Assembly (NCBI GenBank): GCA_004173455.1
Contig: SECL01000013.1
Coordinates: forward strand, 57,216-121,215
Origin: Moraxellaceae bacterium
GTDB lineage: Bacteria; Pseudomonadota; Gammaproteobacteria; Pseudomonadales; Moraxellaceae
Length of the DNA: 64,000 nucleotides
Direction of reading: 5' to 3'
Positions 44,677 through 52,926 of this stretch are shown in pieces. The position numbers and the translations under genes are program-made. The notes under the pieces are model-generated. The model saw only the letters and a program-made list of their open reading frames with translations, made no database searches and was not told the origin of the DNA. Every line of letters starts with the position of its first letter. The first letter of the stretch is position 1.

Positions 44677-47214
44677 TTAAACTTCTGCAACCACTGGAAT
44701 ACGTTTTTTTGCTGCACGTTCGCTATCATTAATCGGGCGAATCTGTCCGCGCTCAGCAACAAATTCAATATGCTCATCCGCTTTTGCACTATTTACAAAA
44801 GTACGGAAACGCTGGCGAATTTCCGGATTGGTGACTGCGTTTTTCCATTCATCTTCATAAGTGGCAATAATGATGGCCATTTCCGCTTCAAGCTCAGCAC
44901 CCAAACCTAAGGAATCGTGAATAATCACGTCTTTGAGGTAATCAAGGCCACCTTCCAGATTGTCACGCCATACACTGGTGCGTTGCAGGCGGTCGGCCGT
45001 GCGGATATAGAACATAAAGAAGCGGTCAATATATTTGATCAGGTCTGCGGTACTGAGGTCTGCGGCCAGCAGTTCGGCATGACGCGGTTTCATGCCGCCG
45101 TTGCCACATACATACATATTCCAGCCGTTTTCAGTGGCAATCACACCCACATCTTTACCTTGCGCTTCGGCACACTCACGGGTACAGCCAGACACGGCCA
45201 TTTTCAGTTTGTGCGGAGAACGCAAACCCTTGTAGCGGTTTTCCAGATCAATCGCCAGCTTGACCGAATCTCCAACACCATAGCGGCACCAGGTACTGCC
45301 CACACAGGATTTGACGGTACGCAGCGACTTGCCATAGGCATGACCAGATTCAAAACCGGCATCAATCAGCTTTTCCCAGATTTCAGGCAACTGATGCACT
45401 TGTGCGCCAAACAAATCAATGCGCTGGCCACCGGTGATTTTGGTATAAAGGCCGTAGTCCTTGGCAATCTGGCCAATCACAATCAGGCCTTCCGGGGTAA
45501 TTTCGCCACCAGCAATGCGCGGTACAATCGAGTAACTGCCATCTTTCTGGATGTTGCCCATAAAGTAGTCGTTGCTGTCTTGCAGGCCAGCATGCTGTGG
45601 CTTGAGAATAAAATCATTCCAGCAAGAGGCCAAAATATTGGATGCGGTTGGCTTGCAAATGTCACAGCCTAGACCGCTGCCATGCTTGTGCAGCAATTCT
45701 TCAAAGCTTTGGATTTTGCCCACACGCACCAGATGGTAAATTTCCTGACGTGAATAGGGGAAGTGTTCGCAAAGATGATTGTTGACGGTCACGCCTTGAC
45801 GTTTCAGTTCGGATTTTAAAACCTGAGTGACCAATGGCGCACAACCACCACAGGAACTAGCGGCTTTGGTGCATTTTTTCAAACTGGCCAGCGTGGTGTT
45901 ACCCGCACCAATCGCACTGCATAAATCAGCCTTGGTTACATTGTTACACGAGCACATTACCGCTGAATCAGGCAGCAAGTCTACACCTGCGCCACCACTT
46001 GCTTTAGGTACATTACCGGTTGCAGGCAAAATCAGCGCTTCGGGCTGTTCTGGCAAATCCATGCCGTTGAGCATCATTTGCAGCAGGTCGCCGTATTCAG
46101 CCGCATCACCCACCAGCACCGCACCCAGCAGGCGGGTTTTATCCTTGTTGACGACCAGCTTTTTATACACCTGTCTGGTTTCATCGCAGAACTGATAGGA
46201 CAGGCTATCGGGGGTCATCGCGTGCGCATCACCAATGGAAGCCACATCTACGCCCATGAGTTTTAGTTTGGTGCTCATGTCAGCGCCGGCAAAGGTCTTG
46301 CTGGGCTGTTCCAGAATATGATCAGCGGCAACACGCGCCATGTCATAGCCCGGTGCAACCAGACCAAAAATCTTGTTTTGCCATAGCGCACATTCACCAA
46401 TGGCATAGATGTCGTGGTCAGAGGCCTGGCAGTAATCATTAATCACGATGCCGCCACGCTCACCCAGCGCAAGGCCAGCCTGACGCGCAAGCTCATCACG
46501 TGGACGAATGCCAGCAGAAAATACGATCATGTCAGTTTCAAGAAAAGATCCATCAGCAAAGTTCATTTTGTGGAAGGCATTGTCGCCATCCACAATTTCG
46601 GTAGTAGCTTTCTGGGTATGCACACCCACGCCTAGTTGTTCAATTTTCTTGCGCAGTACCTTGCCGCCGCCATCATCAATTTGCACGGCCATCAAGCGTG
46701 GAGCAAATTCCACCACATGGGTTTGCAGGCCTAAGTCTTTTAATGCCTTTGCGGCTTCCAGTCCCAACAGACCACCGCCAATCACCACACCGGTTTTAGC
46801 AGACAAACTGGCATTGCGCATGGCATCCATATCTTCAATGGTGCGATACACAAAGCAGTTGTCACGATCCTTGCCGGGTAGTGGCGGCACAAACGGATAG
46901 GAGCCGGTGGCCAGTACCAGTTTGTCATAGTCAATCTGGCGGCCATCTGCGGTCGTGACTGTTTTATTGGCCGTATCAATACTGGTGGCCTTGGTGTTCA
47001 GGTGCAGGGCAATACCGTAGGCATCGGCAAAATCATGGCGTGCCAGTAGTAAATCATCGGCACTTTTACCGGAAAAATATTCGGTAAGGTGTACGCGGTC
47101 GTAAGCAGGACGCGGTTCTTCGGCAATGACGGTAATTTCTACATCGGCCTGATCAACTAGACCTTCAATGAGTTTATGACCCACCATACCATGACCAATT
47201 ACAACGATTTTCAT
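44677..47214 (-). CDS. nirB: NAD(P)H-dependent nitrite reductase, large subunit
   Basis: Reduces nitrite to ammonium in the cytosol. Of 845 residues, the first 400 are an FAD/NAD(P) oxidoreductase (VVIGHGMVGHKLIEGL, GGGLLGLEAAKALKDLG). A BFD-type [2Fe-2S] region follows (VMCSCNNVTKADL, SCGGCAPLV). The C-terminal hemoprotein has the siroheme/[4Fe-4S] Cys set in CVGSTWCRYG and SGCTRECAEAQGKD. Length and domain order match NirB. The small subunit NirD is not separate but appears fused in the next gene. Confidence 0.97.
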   Translation of the reverse strand: MKIVVIGHGMVGHKLIEGLVDQADVEITVIAEEPRPAYDRVHLTEYFSGKSADDLLLARHDFADAYGIALHLNTKATSIDTANKTVTTADGRQIDYDKLVLATGSYPFVPPLPGKDRDNCFVYRTIEDMDAMRNASLSAKTGVVIGGGLLGLEAAKALKDLGLQTHVVEFAPRLMAVQIDDGGGKVLRKKIEQLGVGVHTQKATTEIVDGDNAFHKMNFADGSFLETDMIVFSAGIRPRDELARQAGLALGERGGIVINDYCQASDHDIYAIGECALWQNKIFGLVAPGYDMARVAADHILEQPSKTFAGADMSTKLKLMGVDVASIGDAHAMTPDSLSYQFCDETRQVYKKLVVNKDKTRLLGAVLVGDAAEYGDLLQMMLNGMDLPEQPEALILPATGNVPKASGGAGVDLLPDSAVMCSCNNVTKADLCSAIGAGNTTLASLKKCTKAASSCGGCAPLVTQVLKSELKRQGVTVNNHLCEHFPYSRQEIYHLVRVGKIQSFEELLHKHGSGLGCDICKPTASNILASCWNDFILKPQHAGLQDSNDYFMGNIQKDGSYSIVPRIAGGEITPEGLIVIGQIAKDYGLYTKITGGQRIDLFGAQVHQLPEIWEKLIDAGFESGHAYGKSLRTVKSCVGSTWCRYGVGDSVKLAIDLENRYKGLRSPHKLKMAVSGCTRECAEAQGKDVGVIATENGWNMYVCGNGGMKPRHAELLAADLSTADLIKYIDRFFMFYIRTADRLQRTSVWRDNLEGGLDYLKDVIIHDSLGLGAELEAEMAIIIATYEDEWKNAVTNPEIRQRFRTFVNSAKADEHIEFVAERGQIRPINDSERAAKKRIPVVAEV

Positions 47215-47241
47215 GTCATTTTCCTCTTTGTATGGCTTGAA

Positions 47242-48600
47242 TTAAGCAACTTGCTGTTTGTTAAAATCCGCACTGTCACGGCTTGCCTGTTTGGCCAGAA
47301 TGGCTTCATCGAACAGCGCTTGTTCTTTTTGTTTGTGGGCCACACTAAAGCGCACGGCAATGGCGCAGACCGAAGCCACCATCACAAAAATGCCAATCAG
47401 ATGCAGGGTAGATTGCATATCCAGCATTCCTTTGAGCAAAAAGCCTGCGGCCACTGCGCCCACATTGCCACCCGCACCAATGATGCCTGCAACACCGCCT
47501 AGCGAATTGCGGTCGATGAAGGGCACCAGCGCATAGGTCGCACCGCAAGACATGTGAGTAAATAAACCGAAGAACGTCATGGCTAAAATAGCCAGCAATG
47601 GTGTTTGCATACTGGAGAACAACAGCAAGCCAAACCCTTCTAGTAAGATCAGGATGAACAGGAGTAACGTACGGCCATCCAGTCCTTTTGTAAGTGCTAC
47701 CTTGTCAGAAATATAGCCACCCAGCGCACGGGCAAACAGTGCCAGCAAGCCAAATATCCCTGCGGCTAGACCGGCTTGTTTTAAGCTAAAGCCAAATTGG
47801 TCAACATAGTAACTGGCGGCAATGGTATGAATGAAAATTTCCACCCCGAAGCAGGCACCGTAAGTAATAAACAGCATCCACACGCGGTAGTTTTTGGCGG
47901 CAGTCAACAGCACGGCCATGCCACTTTTCTTGCCACTACCGACTTCAAGCCCTTGTTCACGTAGCTCTTTGTAGTTGCCTTCTGGGCAGTCCTGCGTCAG
48001 CTTCCAGTACATGATGCCCACAATCAGCATCAGCACACCGGGAACCAGCAGGGCAATCCGCCAGCCAAGCGCTTGTTCAACCCCAAACATCACAATGGCT
48101 GCCAGAATCAGCGGCATAATGGCCTGAGTTGCACCACCACCAGCATTACCCCAACCCGCAGAAGCTGCGTTGGCAGTACCCACCACATTGGGTGCAAACA
48201 TTACCGAGGTGTGATACTGGGTAATCACAAAGCTGGCACCAATGGCACCAATCAGCAGGCGAAAAAACAGGAAGCTTTCATAGCTTTGCGCGGCAGCCAC
48301 ACCAAAGACAGGAATACAGCCCAGAAGCAGTAGTGCCGAATAGGTTTTGCGTGGGCCAAACCGGTCACACAGCGGCCCAACAATAATGCGCACCACAATG
48401 GTAATTGCCACAGCAGCAATATTGATATTAGCAATCTGGTCTTTGGTCAGGCCAAATTCACCCTTGATCACCGGCATGAGCGGTGCGCAGGCAAACCAGG
48501 CAAAAAAGCAGACAAAAAAAGCCAGCCAGCTTAAATGAAATGCACGCATGGCTGGCGTTTTGAAACTGAATAAGTCTATTGATGTGGCCTTGGACGACAT
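47242..48600 (-). CDS. narK: Nitrate/nitrite transporter (NarK family, MFS)
   Basis: A 452-residue, 12-span major-facilitator protein that imports nitrate (or exchanges nitrite). The nitrate signature appears as GWGNAGGGATQAIMPLI (about 150) and the second as GGVAGIIGAGGNVGAVAAGFLL (about 373). The start is MSSKATSIDLFSFKT, with AGGAG upstream. First gene of the minus-strand nitrate operon; 27 bases precede nirB. The leader holds a sigma-54 promoter and tandem hairpins. Confidence 0.95.
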   Translation of the reverse strand: MSSKATSIDLFSFKTPAMRAFHLSWLAFFVCFFAWFACAPLMPVIKGEFGLTKDQIANINIAAVAITIVVRIIVGPLCDRFGPRKTYSALLLLGCIPVFGVAAAQSYESFLFFRLLIGAIGASFVITQYHTSVMFAPNVVGTANAASAGWGNAGGGATQAIMPLILAAIVMFGVEQALGWRIALLVPGVLMLIVGIMYWKLTQDCPEGNYKELREQGLEVGSGKKSGMAVLLTAAKNYRVWMLFITYGACFGVEIFIHTIAASYYVDQFGFSLKQAGLAAGIFGLLALFARALGGYISDKVALTKGLDGRTLLLFILILLEGFGLLLFSSMQTPLLAILAMTFFGLFTHMSCGATYALVPFIDRNSLGGVAGIIGAGGNVGAVAAGFLLKGMLDMQSTLHLIGIFVMVASVCAIAVRFSVAHKQKEQALFDEAILAKQASRDSADFNKQQVA

Positions 48601-48664
48601 AGCAACTCCTGAAAACCTTAATGGAGGGTTTTTTCAATACAAATTGAAAATAGCCAAACAGAAG

Positions 48665-48684
48665 TGCGGGCGTCGTTGACCGCA
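48665..48684 (-). promoter_or_regulatory. ANTAR-type hairpin P2 in the nas leader
   Basis: On the transcript TGCGG and CCGCA pair, then a T-C mismatch, then a C-G pair closing the hexaloop AACGAC (A at position 1, G at position 4). It follows P1 after 11 bases. Paired hairpins with A1/G4 hexaloops are the known target of ANTAR antiterminators such as NasT. Confidence 0.6.
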
Positions 48685-48695
48685 AAAAATTCTTT

Positions 48696-48719
48696 AACAT
48701 GCTCAACGCTGATCATGTT
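48696..48719 (-). promoter_or_regulatory. ANTAR-type hairpin P1 in the nas leader
   Basis: AACATG and CATGTT pair, then an A-G mismatch, then TC/GA closing the hexaloop AGCGTT (A1, G4). It begins one base after the start predicted from the sigma-54 promoter, so it forms the 5' end of the leader RNA. The NasT gene lies 4 kb away in the same cluster. Confidence 0.6.
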
Positions 48720-48730
48720 GCCAGTAACTA

Positions 48731-48747
48731 AGCAAAGGGTGTGCCAA
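48731..48747 (-). promoter_or_regulatory. Sigma-54 promoter of the nitrate operon
   Basis: Read leftward, TTGGCACACCCTTTGCT has the -24 GG and -12 GC with the required 10 bases between them and matches TGGCAC-N5-TTGCT. Transcription should start near 48720. This implies control by RpoN and an enhancer-binding activator, probably NtrC, under nitrogen limitation. Confidence 0.75.
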
Positions 48748-48864
48748 AATATTAAGTTATTGAATTTATTAAATTATTTTATGATTTGGTTAGGGTTTGA
48801 ATCGAAATATTAATTTTATTCATATATTTTAAAAGGCATGCACTACAATAAATCACTACGTTGG

Positions 48865-48894
48865 TGCATTTATTTGCAACAGCCAGCAAATGCA
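48865..48894. repeat. Inverted repeat upstream of the ModE-like gene and the nas promoter
   Basis: TGCATTT and AAATGCA (7 bases each) flank 16 bases that contain TTTGC/GCAAA. It lies 145-175 bases upstream of the predicted nas start and just before the ModE-like gene's ribosome binding site. The distance suits an activator site for the sigma-54 promoter, but the match to the NtrC consensus is poor. Confidence 0.3.
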
Positions 48895-48927
48895 TTAAAA
48901 CAATAGTTCAATAGGAGAAAAATCAAT

Positions 48928-49302
48928 ATGACGACCCAGCTTGAGTCCAGCATTGGCTTTTCCCCCATCGCTGTACGCCTGCGCCTGATGCATCAGGACA
49001 ACATTGCTTTTGGCCCCGGTAAGGCTGATTTGCTCGAAGCAATTGCTCAAAGTGGCTCTATCTCACAGGCTGCCAAACAGATGGGCATGAGTTATCGTCG
49101 TGCCTGGCAACTGGTCGATACCATGAATCGCTGTTTTGCCACCCCGTTGGTAGAAACCCAGGCTGGCGGTAGCTTGGGCGGCGGCACAGCATTGACCCAC
49201 ACTGGGATAAAAGTATTGAATTTATTTAGAAAAATGGAACAGGAGCTGTTGCAGCAAAGCAGCGCTTATCAGCAACAATGGAATGATTTATTAAAGCCCT
49301 GA
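48928..49302 (+). CDS. ModE-like winged-helix regulator without molybdate-binding domain
   Basis: A 124-residue protein with the ModE/LysR-type winged helix: GPGKADLLEAIAQSGSISQAAKQMGMSYRRAWQLVDTMN (about 31-69) and the wing TQAGGSLGGGTALTHTG. ModE of E. coli (262 residues) has two C-terminal molybdate-binding (TOBE/Mop) domains, missing here. Short ModE forms exist in several genera. It precedes modABC, and a ModE-type palindrome lies between it and modA. Divergent from narK. AGGAGAAA precedes the ATG. Confidence 0.88.
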   Translation: MTTQLESSIGFSPIAVRLRLMHQDNIAFGPGKADLLEAIAQSGSISQAAKQMGMSYRRAWQLVDTMNRCFATPLVETQAGGSLGGGTALTHTGIKVLNLFRKMEQELLQQSSAYQQQWNDLLKP

Positions 49303-49360
49303 TGTATTGTTTGCAAAATAATAGTTGTGAGTGCAAGCCAATATGTCTATTTTAACCAAG

Positions 49361-49384
49361 CGTTATATTCTTGCAGATATGACG
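49361..49384. promoter_or_regulatory. ModE-type operator before modA
   Basis: CGTTATAT and ATATGACG, separated by 8 bases, form a near-palindrome (one mismatch) 100 bases before modA. It has the CGTTATAT half-site known from ModE operators of E. coli. TAAGAT (49391-49396) downstream could be a -10 element, so a bound regulator would block it. Confidence 0.55.
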
Positions 49385-49483
49385 GTGTGCTAAGATTCAT
49401 GTGTTCCGCCCAGTTTATTAAACGCATTTATGGTTATATTTCAAGCCAAAAAACCAACCTAGATTTAAACTTTGAGTTAGATA

Positions 49484-50257
49484 ATGAATATATTAAATCC
49501 ATTCATGGCCGTTGGAATACTACTGGCCAGTAGCTTGTCCAGTGTGGCACAGGCAGAAAATATCAAGGTTTATGCGGCCGCCAGCCTGACCAATGCCATT
49601 GGCGATATTGCCAAACAGTTTGAAAAAACCCATCCCAGAACCACAGTCACCCCAGTATTTGGTGCGTCCTCCCTGTTGGCCAAGCAAGTAGAAGCCGGTG
49701 CGCCTGCTGATCTTTTCTTTTCAGCCGATGAAAAATGGATGGATTATCTGGTCAGTAAAAACAAAGTTACAGCCAGTCAGCCAGTGGCTTTACTGAACAA
49801 TCAACTGGTGGTCATTGCACCAAAAGGACGCACGTTTGCCTTTAAGGCACAACCCACTTTTAGATTTGATCAGGCTTTTAAGGGACATGTGTGTACTGGA
49901 CAACTGGAATCCGTACCGGCCGGAATCTATGCCAAACAAAGCTTAGTCAAGCTCAACTGGCTAGACAATCTGCAAGGCCGCATTGTAGAAACGGATGATG
50001 TACGTGGCGCGCTGGCATTTGTTGAACGCGGCGAGTGTGCAGCCGGCATTGTGTATGCCACTGATGCCAAAATTAGCAACAAGGTCAGTGTGGTTGGGGT
50101 GTTACCAGAAAGTACCCATCAGCCGATTATTTATCCTCTGGCTTTAACGGTACAAGGACAGTCAAAACGCGAGGCGCAACAATTTTTGCACTATCTCAAA
50201 AGCAGCCCGGCAGCCCACGCGACTTTTCAGCACTATGGATTTGCAATAAAGCCATGA
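49484..50257 (+). CDS. modA: Molybdate-binding periplasmic protein
   Basis: A 257-residue substrate-binding protein with a signal peptide (cleavage after AQA, residue 24). Motifs: VYAAASLTNAIGDIAKQFEK, FGASSLLAKQVEAGAPADLFFSADEKWMDYL, and the later VERGECAAGIVYATDA, typical of ModA with the molybdate-binding Ser residues. It delivers molybdate to ModBC. 57 bases separate it from modB. Confidence 0.95.
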   Translation: MNILNPFMAVGILLASSLSSVAQAENIKVYAAASLTNAIGDIAKQFEKTHPRTTVTPVFGASSLLAKQVEAGAPADLFFSADEKWMDYLVSKNKVTASQPVALLNNQLVVIAPKGRTFAFKAQPTFRFDQAFKGHVCTGQLESVPAGIYAKQSLVKLNWLDNLQGRIVETDDVRGALAFVERGECAAGIVYATDAKISNKVSVVGVLPESTHQPIIYPLALTVQGQSKREAQQFLHYLKSSPAAHATFQHYGFAIKP

Positions 50258-50314
50258 TCTCTGTCAGCATTCTTGGCTTGAATATCATGATTTTTCATCT
50301 GTTGCGATCTGTTT

Positions 50315-51049
50315 ATGCTGAGTCCCGATGTGCTTCCTGCTGATTTGTTAACACCTCAGGAGCTGAGTGCGCTGTATTTGTCGGCCAAAATTGCGCTGGT
50401 GGCCACACTGATTAGCCTGCCTTTTGCAATGTGGTTAGGCTGGGCTTTGGCGCGTTACCAGTTTCGCGGCAAGTTTATTGTCGAGGCGGCTTTGCAATTG
50501 CCCATGGTATTGCCGCCAGTAGTGCTGGGTTATTTATTATTAATTGCGTTTGGCACGCAAGGCTTTATTGGCCGCTATTTGCTCCAGTGGTTTGATATTC
50601 AATTGGCATTTAACTGGAAAGGTGCAGTACTGGCATCAATGATCATGGCTTTTCCACTCATGGTGCAGCCGATCAAACTGGCATTTCAAATGGTCGATCA
50701 TCGGCTGGAGCAGGCTGCGGCAACACTGGGCGCCAAGCCGTGGCAGGTGTTTTTAACCATTAGTCTGCCACTGGCGAGTTCTGGGGTGATTATTGGCAGT
50801 ATTTTGTGCTTTAGCCGTAGTCTGGGCGAATTTGGTGCAACCATGACCTTTGTGGGCAATATTCCCAGTGAAACCCGGACTATTCCGCTGGCGATTTATT
50901 CCTTTATCCAGCAACCGGATGGTGAAGCTGCGGCTGCTCGCCTTGTGGTGTTGTCCATGTTGCTGGCGTTTGCAGCACTATTGGCCAATTATTGGATCAC
51001 CCAGCGTTACCAGCAAAAAATAGGATACCTGTCACGTGCTCAGTTGTGA
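50315..51049 (+). CDS. modB: Molybdate ABC transporter permease
   Basis: A 244-residue permease with about five membrane spans and the binding-protein-dependent loop EQAAATLGAKPWQVFLTISLPLASSG (about 131-156). The block ALQLPMVLPPVVLGYLLL is typical of ModB. The start MLSPDVLPADLLTPQELSAL is longer at the N terminus than in E. coli. It overlaps modC by 14 bases. Confidence 0.94.
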   Translation: MLSPDVLPADLLTPQELSALYLSAKIALVATLISLPFAMWLGWALARYQFRGKFIVEAALQLPMVLPPVVLGYLLLIAFGTQGFIGRYLLQWFDIQLAFNWKGAVLASMIMAFPLMVQPIKLAFQMVDHRLEQAAATLGAKPWQVFLTISLPLASSGVIIGSILCFSRSLGEFGATMTFVGNIPSETRTIPLAIYSFIQQPDGEAAAARLVVLSMLLAFAALLANYWITQRYQQKIGYLSRAQL

Positions 51050-51728
51050 TATTCGCTATTGGCGTGGCAATTTTGAATTAAACGTGAGTTTTCAGGCGCA
51101 CGTTCACACTCAAGCTATAAACCAGTCCCAGAGTCAAACCCAACTTCAAAATCAATCACAGGTTGTTGGTATTTTAGGAGCTTCTGGCGCAGGTAAAAGT
51201 ACCTTGCTCAAGGTGCTGGCCGGATTGCTCAAACCTCAGCAAGGCCGGATTGATTTTAATGGTCAGAGCTTTTTTGACAGTCAGACTCGTACGTTTATGC
51301 CCAGTTACCAGCGTCATGTTGGACTGGTGTTTCAGGATGGGCAGTTGTTTCCGCATTTAAGCGTGCAGCAAAACCTGCTCTATGGTTACCGGCATTTAAA
51401 GCCAGCCCAGCGTCGTTTTGAGTTGGCGCAGATTGTCGCGCTGCTGGAAATCGAAGCGTTGATAGACCGTCGCACCACTGAGCTTTCAGGCGGGGAAGCA
51501 CAGCGGGTGGCACTGGGGCGGGCGTTGCTGTATTCACCCCAATTATTGTTACTGGATGAGCCATTATCTGCACTGGATGTGCGGCTCAAACAGCAAATCC
51601 TGCCATTCTTTGCCCGTATCCGCGATGAAATCCACATGCCAATGATTTATGTCACCCATCAACCCGCTGAGCTAGAATTTCTGGGCGCACAGATCCTGCA
51701 TATGCAACATGGCAGACTGATTGACTAA
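51036..51728 (+). CDS. modC: Molybdate ABC transporter ATPase, short form without TOBE domain
   Basis: A 230-residue ATPase: Walker A GASGAGKST (about 48-56), Q-loop VFQDGQLFPHLS, signature LSGGEAQRVALGRAL, Walker B LLLLDEPLSALD, and the switch His in YVTHQPAELE. E. coli ModC (352) has a C-terminal TOBE domain that binds molybdate; it is absent. A Gln/Ser/Asn-rich stretch (NQSQSQTQLQNQSQ, about 29-42) sits before Walker A and looks like a small expansion. Convergent with nasS. Confidence 0.93.
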   Translation: MLSCDIRYWRGNFELNVSFQAHVHTQAINQSQSQTQLQNQSQVVGILGASGAGKSTLLKVLAGLLKPQQGRIDFNGQSFFDSQTRTFMPSYQRHVGLVFQDGQLFPHLSVQQNLLYGYRHLKPAQRRFELAQIVALLEIEALIDRRTTELSGGEAQRVALGRALLYSPQLLLLDEPLSALDVRLKQQILPFFARIRDEIHMPMIYVTHQPAELEFLGAQILHMQHGRLID

Positions 51729-51762
51729 GCATTGATCAGGCGAATCAAGGAAATTCTGAGAT

Positions 51763-52926
51763 TTAAGCGCCAACCAGCATGTATTGTGCCTGTTGCTGCG
51801 TCCAGCCTTTACTGATTAAATAATGGACGGCTTGTCGGGTATCAATGGTATGTTTTTGCAGGCTGGACAGGCTTAACTGTTCTGGCAGGTTTTCTTGCTG
51901 GCTCAATAACTGATAGGCAGCATCAAAACAGGCCATATCACAGGATTGCTGCGACAGACTGGCCAGATCAATTGGCTGCTGCCACTGTTGCCAGCGAATA
52001 ATTTGTAGACTCACCCAGGCATAATCTGCTGGCTTGGGTCGTGCATTCAAACCTGTCAAAAAGCGTGCAGGATTACCGGCACTAAAACCTTGCAGTGCCG
52101 CGTTTAGCCAGCTTTCCGGTAGTTCCAGCACATTGAGCTGTTCAAGAATTTTAATCAGCTCGGCATAGTGCGCTTGGGTAGCCAGTTCATATTGTGCTTT
52201 TAACAGCGCTGCTACGAGCGCCCGATGCGTGTTTGGATTGGCCAGCGCCCACGCTTTTGTCACACCCAGTACCTTGTCGGCACCATGTGGCCAGATCGCC
52301 TGTGTATTGGTCACCACTTGTCCAATACCTGCTGATGCAGCAGCGGTATTCCACGGTTCACCCACACAAAATCCATCAATACGGCCAGCTTGCAACTGCT
52401 CAACCATCTGTGAGGGCGGCACAGTATAAAACTCTATGGATTGTTCATCCAGATCAGCCAGCGACAGCCACTCCCGCAATAGATAATGATGCAGCGAAAA
52501 CTGGAATACATGCGCAAGCTTGAGTATCTTGCCTTGTTGCACCACCTGTTGTAACGCCTGTGCATTTTCACGCGGGGTGTTGTGGTGATAATCCATCTCC
52601 AGTTGCTGTGCCAACTGCGATGACAAACTAATCGCAGCCCAGTTTTCAGACAAGGTAAGCGCACTCACAAAAGGCACACCCACCTGATCCGCGCCTAGAT
52701 TAGCCGCCAGAATCATGGGTGCCAGACATTGCGCGGCATCTAATGCACCGTAGGCCAGACGGTCACGCAAACTCGCCCACGACACTTCCTTGGCCAAGCT
52801 GACATCAAGACCAAACTGTTTAAAAAACCCGCGATGCCACGCCCAGATAATAGGTGCAGAATCCAGTAAGGGCATAAAACCAATGGTAACTTGGGTTTTT
52901 TCCAGTGCTTGCAGGCGTGTTTGCAT
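51763..52926 (-). CDS. nasS: Cytosolic nitrate sensor (NasS, NrtA-like)
   Basis: A 387-residue protein of the NrtA/SsuA binding-protein fold but with no signal peptide, fitting NasS. Motifs: VTIGFMPLLDSAPIIWAWHRGFF near residue 13, YGALDAAQCLAPMI, and GRIDGFCVGEPWNTAAAS, the nitrate-pocket stretch. In Azotobacter, Pseudomonas and Paracoccus NasS holds NasT inactive until nitrate or nitrite binds. Its start overlaps the nasT stop (TAATG). Confidence 0.9.
   Translation of the reverse strand: MQTRLQALEKTQVTIGFMPLLDSAPIIWAWHRGFFKQFGLDVSLAKEVSWASLRDRLAYGALDAAQCLAPMILAANLGADQVGVPFVSALTLSENWAAISLSSQLAQQLEMDYHHNTPRENAQALQQVVQQGKILKLAHVFQFSLHHYLLREWLSLADLDEQSIEFYTVPPSQMVEQLQAGRIDGFCVGEPWNTAAASAGIGQVVTNTQAIWPHGADKVLGVTKAWALANPNTHRALVAALLKAQYELATQAHYAELIKILEQLNVLELPESWLNAALQGFSAGNPARFLTGLNARPKPADYAWVSLQIIRWQQWQQPIDLASLSQQSCDMACFDAAYQLLSQQENLPEQLSLSSLQKHTIDTRQAVHYLISKGWTQQQAQYMLVGA

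Noticed and set aside
48631..48650. Perfect stem TTTTCAAT/ATTGAAAA in the narK leader as the NasT-controlled terminator
   Set aside because: It is AT-only and lacks a U-run in the direction of narK; kept as a weak candidate in the finding but not called as a terminator.
49327..49533. 68-codon open frame between the ModE-like gene and modA
   Set aside because: It overlaps the modA start, contains the ModE-type operator, has no good ribosome binding site and no recognisable protein features.
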